Shown here: piece after piece, positions 56,496 to 64,000 of the stretch
How the letters are laid out: every line of letters starts with the position of its first letter
Position numbering within the stretch: position 1 is the stretch's first letter
NCBI RefSeq assembly: GCF_000731095.1
Contig: NZ_JMTZ01000043.1
Coordinates: 1-64,000, forward strand
Reading direction: 5' to 3'
DNA length: 64,000 nucleotides
Origin: Lysobacter antibioticus
GTDB taxonomy: Bacteria; Pseudomonadota; Gammaproteobacteria; Xanthomonadales; Xanthomonadaceae
Made by a program: the position numbers and the translations under genes
The notes under the pieces: generated by a model
The model's database searches: none
Told to the model about the DNA's origin: nothing
What the model saw: the letters and a program-made list of their open reading frames with translations, nothing else

Positions 56496-57088
56496 GAAGC
56501 CACTCGTTCGTCGGTAACGGCCGCGTCGGCCGGGACAGCGTGCAGCGCGCCTTCGTAGCGCAACAGCTCGCCGAAGGGAAACAGGGAGAAAGCGACGGCG
56601 AAGCGGTAATGCTCGCCGTCTTCGATGCGCTTGTAGGCATCGGTGCGGGGAAACAGGAACAGCGGCAGCGGCACGCCGCGCACTTCGACGCCGCGCAAAC
56701 GCCAGCGCCAGCCGCCGTCCTCGAGTTCGACACCGAGTTTCATCCGCGCCGGGCCGGTGCTTTCCAGCCAATGGCCATCGGGATAACGGCCGACCGGACG
56801 GAACACCGAGATCAGTTCGCTGCCGTCGTCGAAACGGCGTCGCCACTGCATGGCCTGCGCGTCATGGACGATGTCGACCCGGAAGCCGCGGCGTGCGCGA
56901 TCGATCGGAATGCCGAGGCGTCGGGCGAGACGGCGGCCGATGTACCCGGCCGGACCGGTTCCGGTGGAAAGAGCGACCTGCCCGCCCAGGGTCCCGCCGC
57001 TGCGATGCAGCGCCTGCAGCAAGGGGTGCAGCCGGTCGAAAGCCGGGCCGAACCATTGCGTGGCCGCGTTTTGAAGGGCTCCCGGCAT
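56492..57088 (-). CDS. DUF4166 domain protein
   Basis: 198 residues from ATG 57088 (MPGALQNAATQWFGPAFDRLHPLLQALH); GTG 57118 would add ten residues. Conserved DUF4166 pattern: LHRSGGTLGGQVALSTGTGPAGYIGRRLARRLGIP, W.R.F..G.....FRPVGRYPDGHWLESTGPARMKLGVELEDGGWRWRLRGVEVRGVPLP. Often adjacent to, or fused with, saccharopine dehydrogenase-like genes elsewhere; here it is coupled to a nucleoside hydrolase. Function unknown. Confidence 0.85.
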   Translation of the reverse strand: MPGALQNAATQWFGPAFDRLHPLLQALHRSGGTLGGQVALSTGTGPAGYIGRRLARRLGIPIDRARRGFRVDIVHDAQAMQWRRRFDDGSELISVFRPVGRYPDGHWLESTGPARMKLGVELEDGGWRWRLRGVEVRGVPLPLFLFPRTDAYKRIEDGEHYRFAVAFSLFPFGELLRYEGALHAVPADAAVTDERVAS

Positions 57089-57227
57089 CCGGGTGGGGCG
57101 CTCCAGCTGGCGGGACACTATGCCATTGTTTGCCGTCGCGGGGAGTGTTCGATTGTGCCCGGCTTGCGGTCTTGGCGATGGCGCTCAGGCGCCGCCGCGA
57201 CAGCCCTCGACGATCAGGCCGAGGCGA

Positions 57228-59345
57228 TCAGGCCGAAGCGTATCTCGCCGCACCGCCGACCCAGCGCGAGACGATGCGTTCGGCCAGCTCCGGCGAGGTC
57301 TTCAGCAGGCGCTCGCCCAATTCCTGCACCAGCGGCAGCAGGTCGGCATCGCGGGCCAGATCGGCGACGCGGAAGCCGGCCAGGCCGGTCTGGCGGGTGC
57401 CGAGCAGTTCGCCGGGGCCGCGCAGTTCCAGATCCTTCTCGGCGATCACGAAACCGTCGTGGGTCTTGCGCATGGTGTCCAGGCGCTGCCGCGCCAGACC
57501 CGACAGCGGCGAGCGATACAGCAGCACGCAGCTCGACGCGGCGCTGCCGCGACCGACGCGTCCGCGCAGCTGATGCAACTGGGCCAGGCCGAGGCGCTCG
57601 GCGTTTTCGATGATCATCAACGAAGCGTTGGGCACGTCGACGCCGACTTCGATCACCGTGGTCGCCACCAGCAGGTCGAGTTCGCCCTCCTTGAACGCGC
57701 GCATCGTTTCCTGCTTTTCCTTGGCCTTCATGCGCCCGTGCACGAGGCCCACGCGCAAGGGCGCGAGCTGCTGCGACAGTTCCTCGAACGTGGTCTGCGC
57801 GGCCTGGGCGATCACCTCGTCGGAATCGTCGATCAGGGTGCAGACCCAGTACGCCTGCCGGCCTTCGGCGCAGGCGGTGCGGATGCGCTGCACCAGTTCC
57901 GGCCGGCGCTCTTCGCCGAGTGCGACGGTCTGCACCGGCGTGCGCCCGGGCGGCAGTTCGTCGATCGCCGAAACGTCGAGATCGGCGTAGGCGGTCATCG
58001 CCAGGGTGCGCGGGATCGGGGTCGCGGTCATCACCAACTGGTGCGGCACGATCGCATCGTCGCCGACCGCGCCGCCGGCGCCTTTGTCCCTCAAGGCCAG
58101 GCGCTGGTGGACGCCGAAGCGGTGCTGCTCGTCGACGATCGCCAGGGCCAGGTCGCGGAACGCCACGCCTTCCTGCATCAGCGCATGGGTGCCGACCACC
58201 ACCTGCGCTTCGCCGTTGGCCACCTGTTCGAGCACCGCCTTGCGTGCGCGGCCGGTGACCTTGCCGGCCAGCCAGGCCACGCGCACGCCCAAGGGTTCGA
58301 GCCAGCGGCGCAGATTATTGAGGTGCTGCTCGGCCAACAATTCGGTCGGCGCCATCAGCGCGGCCTGGCGGCCGTGCTGCACGGCCAGCATCGCCGCGAG
58401 CGCGGCGACCACGGTCTTGCCGCTGCCGACGTCGCCCTGGACCAGGCGCAGCATCGGCGAGGGTTTGGCCAGGTCGGCGCGGATCTCGTCGAACACCCGC
58501 CGCTGCGCGCCGGTGAGTTTGAACGGCAACGCCTTGCGCAGTTTCTCGGCCAGCGGCATCTGCTTGAGCGGGCGCGACTTGTGCGCCTGCTGGCTGATGC
58601 GCTGGCGGCGCAGGCTGAGGTGGTGGGCGAGCAATTCTTCGAGTGCGAGCCGGCGCTGCGCCGGGTGGCGGCCGGCGATCAAGGCGGCCACGTCGGCGTC
58701 GACCGCCGGCCGGTGCACGGTCAGCAGCGCTTCGCGCAAGGTCGGCAGTTGCAGGCGCTCGCGCAGCTCGCGCGGCAGCAGCTCCAGCGAAGCATCGTCG
58801 GGCAGGCGGTCGAGGGCATAGCCGATCAGCCGGCGCAAGGTCGCCGGGCCGATGCCTTCGATCGCCGGATAGACCGGGTCGAGCTGTTCGCCCAGCGCGA
58901 CCTCGCCCTCGTCGTCGAGCACGCGATAGCTGGGATGAACGATCTCGAGCCCATGCTGGCCCGGCTTCGGCGTGCCGTACAGGCGCACGCGCGCACCGAT
59001 GCGGAACTGCGCGACCTGGGCGGCGCGAAAATGGAAGAAGCGCAGCACCAGCACCGAGCGCGAATCGTCGCCGACCGCAACGCGCAGCATCGGCCGGTAA
59101 CGGAAGCCGCGGTCGACCGCCTCGACCCGGCCTTCGACCTGGGCGGCGACGCCGGGCTGGAGCAGCCGGATCGGGGTGATCTGGGTGCGGTCTTCGTATT
59201 GCCGCGGCAGTTGCAGCCAGAAATCCTGCAGCGTAGTCAGGCCGCGTGCGGCGAGCTTCTCGGCCACGCGCGGCCCCACCCCGGGCATCCGCGGCAACGG
59301 CTGTGTGTGGAGATCGACGGAGGGCCCGTCCTGACGGCTCGGCAT
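57228..59345 (-). CDS. recG: ATP-dependent DNA helicase RecG
   Basis: 705 residues. Remodels stalled forks and branched DNA. N-terminal wedge/OB domain begins PLPRMPGVGPRVAEKLAARGLTTLQDFW; Walker A VQGDVGSGKTVVAALAAML (about residues 301-319); DExH motif IVDEQHRFGVHQR; motif III MTATPIPRTLAMTAYADLDVSAIDELPPGRTPVQT; motif VI QLRGRVGRGSAASSC. C-terminal TRG segment ELRGPGELLGTRQTGLAGFRVADL. The length is normal. Confidence 0.97.
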   Translation of the reverse strand: MPSRQDGPSVDLHTQPLPRMPGVGPRVAEKLAARGLTTLQDFWLQLPRQYEDRTQITPIRLLQPGVAAQVEGRVEAVDRGFRYRPMLRVAVGDDSRSVLVLRFFHFRAAQVAQFRIGARVRLYGTPKPGQHGLEIVHPSYRVLDDEGEVALGEQLDPVYPAIEGIGPATLRRLIGYALDRLPDDASLELLPRELRERLQLPTLREALLTVHRPAVDADVAALIAGRHPAQRRLALEELLAHHLSLRRQRISQQAHKSRPLKQMPLAEKLRKALPFKLTGAQRRVFDEIRADLAKPSPMLRLVQGDVGSGKTVVAALAAMLAVQHGRQAALMAPTELLAEQHLNNLRRWLEPLGVRVAWLAGKVTGRARKAVLEQVANGEAQVVVGTHALMQEGVAFRDLALAIVDEQHRFGVHQRLALRDKGAGGAVGDDAIVPHQLVMTATPIPRTLAMTAYADLDVSAIDELPPGRTPVQTVALGEERRPELVQRIRTACAEGRQAYWVCTLIDDSDEVIAQAAQTTFEELSQQLAPLRVGLVHGRMKAKEKQETMRAFKEGELDLLVATTVIEVGVDVPNASLMIIENAERLGLAQLHQLRGRVGRGSAASSCVLLYRSPLSGLARQRLDTMRKTHDGFVIAEKDLELRGPGELLGTRQTGLAGFRVADLARDADLLPLVQELGERLLKTSPELAERIVSRWVGGAARYASA

Positions 59346-59525
59346 CGCATAAGGATGCCGGGAACGGCGGCAAAGCTAAACCCCGGCGCGTCCCTGTGCC
59401 GGGTCTTAAGCGTGAACCCCGACGCATCGCGACGGCGAACGAAACCGCTGCCGCCGTCGAGGCTGGATTCTGCCGTGATCCCGCCGAAGCGGGAGCGACG
59501 GAACAACGAAACGACCGGCCCGGCC

Positions 59526-61949
59526 TCAGAACCTCGCGCTGAACTCCACGCCGTAGCTGCGCGGTTCGCTGACCCGCGCGCCGACCGTGCCGAGCACGTT
59601 CTTGCCGTAGGTGCCGAGCGCGTTGATGTACTGATTGTCGAACAGATTATTGCCGTAGGCGGCCAGACCCCAGCGCCCCTGCGGCGAGGTCCAGCCCACG
59701 CGCAGGTCGGTGCGGTTCTGCGCCTCGCCGAGGTTCAAGGCGGGGCTGACGCCGCAGCGGTTCTGCGCCTGCGACTCTTCGCTGCAACGGACCTTGCCGC
59801 GATAGGCGTGACGCAGGGAGAAGCGCAGGTCGCCGTGCTCGCCGAGGTTCCAGACGTAATGCGCGCCGCCGGCCATCGACCAGTACGGCAGACCGGTGGG
59901 ATCGCCGCTGGCGTCGATACCGTCGGAGGTCACGTAGTTCTTGTAGGTCGAATCGATGAAACCGGCGTTGAAGTCGAGGCCGAAGTTGTCGGTGGCCTGC
60001 CAGCGCAGATCCAGATCGAGGCCGTAAGCTTCCAGGTCCGAGGTATCGACGACGAAACGCGGAATGTCGGTGCTGCTGTCCAGCCGCACCGCCTGGCGGT
60101 TGTCGTAGACGTAGTAATAGGCCGAGGCATTGAGCTGCACGCGCTGCTCGGGGAAGACCTGCTTGATGCCGGTCTCGAAGTTCCACACGTCCTCGTTCTC
60201 GAAACCGCTGCCGATCTGCAGCGAGTTGAAGCCGCCGGCCTTGTAGCCCTTGGCCAGCGAAGCGAACACCATGGTGTCGTCGCTGAAGTGGTAGTCGACG
60301 ACGAAACGCGGGCTGAAATCGCTCCAACTGTTCGAAGTGCGGTTGAGCACGCCCTTGTTGAGCATCGCCGGCGGGTCGATGAAGGCGACGTCGAACACGA
60401 AGGCCTCGCGCGGCAGGCCGACCATGTCGAAGAAGCCGAAGGCCTGCAATTGGTTCAAGGTCGCGTCGAGGGTCGGTGCGGTACGCGGCGTGTTCAACCA
60501 CGAGAACTTCTTCTCGTCGCGGGTGTAGCGCAGGCCGACGGTCAGGTTGAGCTTGTCGGTAGCGTGCCAGATCACGTCGCCGAACACCGCATAGGCCTTG
60601 GTATCGAGGGTGTTGTGGAAAGTCTCGTTCCAGCGGTGGCCGAGCAGGGTCAGGGGAATACCGTTGGCCTGCAGCAGGTCGTCGAAGAAACCGAACAGAC
60701 GCCCGTCCGGAGTCGGCGCCAGACCGAGGTTGCGCACGATGGTGTCGACCGAATCGGTCAGCGCATTGACCTCGCTGGTCTGCCGGGCCTTCTCGTCGAA
60801 ATAGCTGGCGCCGGCGATCCAGTCGAGCGTGTCGGTGCTGCCGCTGAACTTGAACTCCTGATAGAAGCTGCGGTTGCTCTCGGTGTTGGTCGAATCGACG
60901 TACAGATACTTGCGGTTGGTGCCGTCTTCTTCGACCCGGTTGACCGAGTCGTAGTCGCGCCACGAGGTGGTCGAGGTGAAGCCGCCCCAGTCGAAACCGT
61001 GGTCGACGATCAGGGTGACGCCGTCGAAACGCCGCGACTCTTCGTTGCCCTCGATGTCGACCGCCGTCGGGATCTTGCGCGGGTCGAGGTAAGCCGATTC
61101 GTCGACCGGCAGAGTCGGCAAGCCCGGCGCGGGCGGCAAGGCGACGATGCCGGTGGTGACCTGGCCGTTCTGGTCCAGGCTTTCGTGGTCCCAGCTCAGC
61201 AAGGCACTGGTGCGCTCGCCGAAGCGGATCTTGAAGGCCGCGCGCGTCGCCCAGTTGTTTTCCGGGCCGAGGTCTTCGCCGGTCACCGCGTCCTGAATCC
61301 AACCATCGGCGTGATTGACCAGGGCATTGAAGCGGAACGCCGAATGCTCGCCGGTCGGCAGGTTGAGCATGCCGTCGACGTATTGCTTGCCGTCGCTGCC
61401 CAAGCGCAAACGCGCCTTGACCTCGGTGGCGCTGAAGTCGGGCTTGCGGGTGATGATCGAGACCGCGCCGGCGGCGGTGTTGCGGCCGAACAGGGTGCCC
61501 TGCGGCCCCTTCAGCACTTCGATGCGCTCGACATCGGTGAACGGCAACAGCACGCCGCCGCCACGCCCGGCATACACACCGTCGACGTACACGCCGACGG
61601 CCGGATCGGTGCCGATGCCGAAGTCGTCGGTGCTGATGCCGCGCAACTGGAAGCCCGGCTGGGTCGGCTGCTGGCTGTCGACCACCAGGCCCGGCACGAA
61701 GCTGTCCAGGTCGCCCATGTCCTGCGCGGCGATGTCGTCGATGAGTTCGTCCGTCACCACCTGCAGCGCGATCGGCACGTCCTGCAGTTCCTGCTCGCGG
61801 CTCTGCGCGGTGACGGTGATCTTCTCCAGCTCCTTCGGCGCCGCCTCCTGGGCGTAGGCGACCGGCGCGGCCAGGGCGAAGGCGCCGCCGCAAAGCGCGG
61901 CGAGTGCGGCGGTGGTCGCGGTGACCAAACGGTGTTTGCGCAACGGCAT
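59526..61949 (-). CDS. TonB-dependent outer-membrane receptor
   Basis: 807 residues from ATG 61949 (AGGGGAG upstream). The open frame extends to 63047, but that is another gene's strand shadow. Signal peptide (TTAALAALCGGAFALAAPVAYA|QE), TonB box EKITVTA, plug domain (DVPIALQVVTDELI ... VYVDGVYAGRGGGVLLPFTDVERIEVLKGPQGTLFGRNTAAGAVSIIT), a 22-strand barrel and a C-terminal Phe (VEFSARF). It resembles the catecholate/steroid-type receptor subgroup, but the substrate is unknown. Follows a diheme lipoprotein and a beta-helix gene on the same strand (83-bp gap), so it probably shares their operon. Confidence 0.93.
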   Translation of the reverse strand: MPLRKHRLVTATTAALAALCGGAFALAAPVAYAQEAAPKELEKITVTAQSREQELQDVPIALQVVTDELIDDIAAQDMGDLDSFVPGLVVDSQQPTQPGFQLRGISTDDFGIGTDPAVGVYVDGVYAGRGGGVLLPFTDVERIEVLKGPQGTLFGRNTAAGAVSIITRKPDFSATEVKARLRLGSDGKQYVDGMLNLPTGEHSAFRFNALVNHADGWIQDAVTGEDLGPENNWATRAAFKIRFGERTSALLSWDHESLDQNGQVTTGIVALPPAPGLPTLPVDESAYLDPRKIPTAVDIEGNEESRRFDGVTLIVDHGFDWGGFTSTTSWRDYDSVNRVEEDGTNRKYLYVDSTNTESNRSFYQEFKFSGSTDTLDWIAGASYFDEKARQTSEVNALTDSVDTIVRNLGLAPTPDGRLFGFFDDLLQANGIPLTLLGHRWNETFHNTLDTKAYAVFGDVIWHATDKLNLTVGLRYTRDEKKFSWLNTPRTAPTLDATLNQLQAFGFFDMVGLPREAFVFDVAFIDPPAMLNKGVLNRTSNSWSDFSPRFVVDYHFSDDTMVFASLAKGYKAGGFNSLQIGSGFENEDVWNFETGIKQVFPEQRVQLNASAYYYVYDNRQAVRLDSSTDIPRFVVDTSDLEAYGLDLDLRWQATDNFGLDFNAGFIDSTYKNYVTSDGIDASGDPTGLPYWSMAGGAHYVWNLGEHGDLRFSLRHAYRGKVRCSEESQAQNRCGVSPALNLGEAQNRTDLRVGWTSPQGRWGLAAYGNNLFDNQYINALGTYGKNVLGTVGARVSEPRSYGVEFSARF

Positions 61950-62032
61950 CGGAAAGCTCCCCTCTCGTTCGTCGTAGACACGAACGCGCACGGCGGCGCG
62001 TTCCCCTCCCTGCCTTCCCCGACCCGCAGGTA

Positions 62033-63175
62033 TCAGCCGCACTGCCCCTGTTGCGCGGCGATCCAGTCGCGGATCAGTCTTACCCCTTCGGTGTGCACGA
62101 CACTGCGACCCAGCTCCGGCATCATCACCGAAGGATCGTCGCTGCGCATGCGATAGAGCAGGATCGATTGATCGGGTTTGCCCGGCACGATGTCGTGGCG
62201 GAAATCGCCGGTGCCCTTGCCGGCGGCGATCGGCAGCTTGCAGCGACCCAGCCGCATGGGCTCTTGGGTCGCCGCATCGAGCCACAGTCCCGAGGTGTTG
62301 CCCGGCCCTTTCGGGCTGTGGCAATGGCCGCAATTGATGTCTAGGTAGGCACGCGCACGCGCGTCCAGTCCCGCCTTGGCGTCGCGCCAGTTCGCATCGC
62401 GCGGCGCGGCAGCCGCGGTGGGCGCTCCGTGCAGATAGCCGGTGCGAGTCCAGCGCGCGATCTGATTGCTCAGCCCATCGTGGTAGGCGAAGTCGCGATT
62501 GAGATGGCGTGCCTTCGGCCCGATCGGCTGCAGCGCCTTGCTCTTCATGTCGACGCCGTGGCAGCCGGCGCATTGGTTCTGGTCCGGCACTTGGTATTCG
62601 GCCGCTTCGCGTTGGCCGTCGGCCGCGACCAGACTCAGCGAAATCAAGGCGCCGCTGCGCATCAACCTGGCCTCGGTCTGTTCGGCGTTCCAAACATAAG
62701 GCAAGGCAACCCAGCCGTCCTCGCGCCGTATCAACAGACGGGTCTCGATCAATCGAACCTGGTTCAAGGCCAGGCCGCCGCCGCGCAAGTCCGGGCCATC
62801 GTCGGCGCTGCGCAGCACCGCATCGCCGCCGGCCTGGCTGCGCGGGTAGTAGAAGGTCTTGCTGAAGATGGTTCCGACCGGGAAATCGAAGGCCTCGTCG
62901 GCCCGGTACTGCGCGGCCTGGCCCTTCGGCATCCATACCGTGCGCAGCTTGTGCGCGTAGTCGGAGAACAGCGGCGTGTTCAAGTCGTAGGGCACGACCC
63001 CGGCATTGAGCTTCAAGCGGCCGTCGGCGACGCGCAGCAGGTTCCATTCGGCCAGGGTCGGCGGCTGGCCGTCGGCGAAGAAATGCACCGGCGCCGGCGC
63101 CGACTCACGCGCGCATCCGGCCAGCAGCATCGACAGCCATACGGCAACGACCGAGCGCATCATCGTCCTGCGCAT
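62033..63175 (-). CDS. Diheme c-type cytochrome lipoprotein (SO2930/HNE_0200 family)
   Basis: 380 residues from ATG 63175. Lipobox LLAGC. Conserved NAGVVPYDLNTPLFSDYAHKLRTVWMPKGQAAQY and FPVGTIFSKTFYYP precede two heme-binding motifs, NQCAGCHGVD (about residue 200) and INCGHCHSPKG (about 280). A distal Met is likely in the C-terminal SDDPSVMMPELG segment. This family is consistently found beside the parallel beta-helix protein family seen at 63179, as here (3-bp gap). Probably a periplasm-facing electron carrier or oxidase-type partner; the biochemical role is undescribed to my knowledge. Confidence 0.88.
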   Translation of the reverse strand: MRRTMMRSVVAVWLSMLLAGCARESAPAPVHFFADGQPPTLAEWNLLRVADGRLKLNAGVVPYDLNTPLFSDYAHKLRTVWMPKGQAAQYRADEAFDFPVGTIFSKTFYYPRSQAGGDAVLRSADDGPDLRGGGLALNQVRLIETRLLIRREDGWVALPYVWNAEQTEARLMRSGALISLSLVAADGQREAAEYQVPDQNQCAGCHGVDMKSKALQPIGPKARHLNRDFAYHDGLSNQIARWTRTGYLHGAPTAAAAPRDANWRDAKAGLDARARAYLDINCGHCHSPKGPGNTSGLWLDAATQEPMRLGRCKLPIAAGKGTGDFRHDIVPGKPDQSILLYRMRSDDPSVMMPELGRSVVHTEGVRLIRDWIAAQQGQCG

Positions 63176-63178
63176 CAA

Positions 63179-64000
<822 letters not shown>

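Noticed and set aside
57093-62156. 1687-codon open frame on the plus strand
   Set aside because: It is the complement of recG and the TonB receptor. It is Arg/Gln/Ala-rich with no domain, and the minus-strand genes have clear motifs.
59526-63047. 1173-codon version of the TonB receptor
   Set aside because: The upstream third overlaps the diheme lipoprotein gene in another frame. The signal peptide at MPLRKHRLVTATT fixes the start at 61949.

Overview
The window is a contiguous piece of a high-GC gammaproteobacterial chromosome. Gene content and style (pilMNOPQ divergent from ponA, B12-riboswitch-controlled nrdA and metE, 3'-flanking REP-like repeats, high-GC codon use) fit the Xanthomonadaceae, most likely Lysobacter or a close relative; this is inference from the sequence alone. 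I see no phage, transposase gene, CRISPR array, rRNA or tRNA. About 47 protein genes cover most of the window, and most of the remaining space is regulatory leaders, hairpin terminators and dispersed repeats.

Layout. 1-4.4 kb: a two-gene membrane operon (DUF2339, DUF3999). 4.4-9.5 kb: ribonucleotide reductase nrdA and nrdB behind a sigma70-like promoter, a likely NrdR box and a cobalamin riboswitch; nrdA and nrdB are separated by an antisense four-helix-bundle gene bounded by 20-bp inverted repeats; a YciA-like thioesterase follows. 9.5-12.6 kb: a KP-repeat membrane protein, an aldo/keto reductase and a COG3904-like ClpP-fold lipoprotein. 12.8-15.6 kb: a second cobalamin riboswitch driving metE. 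15.7-17.7 kb: a three-gene cassette of unknown function (two related beta-core plus HEAT proteins and a 48-residue acidic peptide). 18.2-22.2 kb: gap, an OmpW-like porin, an S1/P1 nuclease and a persulfide dioxygenase-like MBL enzyme. 22.2-24.4 kb: modABC. 24.5-26.2 kb: a BlaR1/BlaI-type pair with two visible operator dyads. 26.2-29.7 kb: an acetyl-CoA hydrolase/transferase carrying an in-frame 69-bp repeat, a repeat-rich intergenic region and a frame-damaged acyltransferase. 29.9-33.6 kb: transketolase and a dicarboxylate/glutamate symporter. 33.8-40.7 kb: a MoxR-DUF58-DUF4381-BatA-BatBC-BatD operon. 41.1-46.3 kb: pilMNOPQ. 46.7-49.3 kb: penicillin-binding protein 1A. 49.5-53.1 kb: four poorly characterised genes, three of them exported. 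53.2-57.1 kb: gltA, rpmE2, a nucleoside hydrolase and DUF4166. 57.2-64 kb: recG, then a TonB-dependent receptor, a diheme lipoprotein and a parallel beta-helix protein (cut by the window edge).

Working together. Two cobalamin riboswitches control enzymes that do not need B12 (class Ia RNR, MetE). This implies B12-dependent isoenzymes elsewhere in the genome and a switch to the B12-free versions when cobalamin is scarce. The MoxR/Bat set is an envelope-stress or metal-insertion type chaperone-VWA system. PilMNOPQ builds the type IV pilus alignment complex and secretin.

The best candidates for undescribed biology are the beta-core/HEAT plus small-peptide cassette (15703-17706), the inverted-repeat-bounded four-helix-bundle unit between nrdA and nrdB, and the receptor/diheme/beta-helix group at the right edge.
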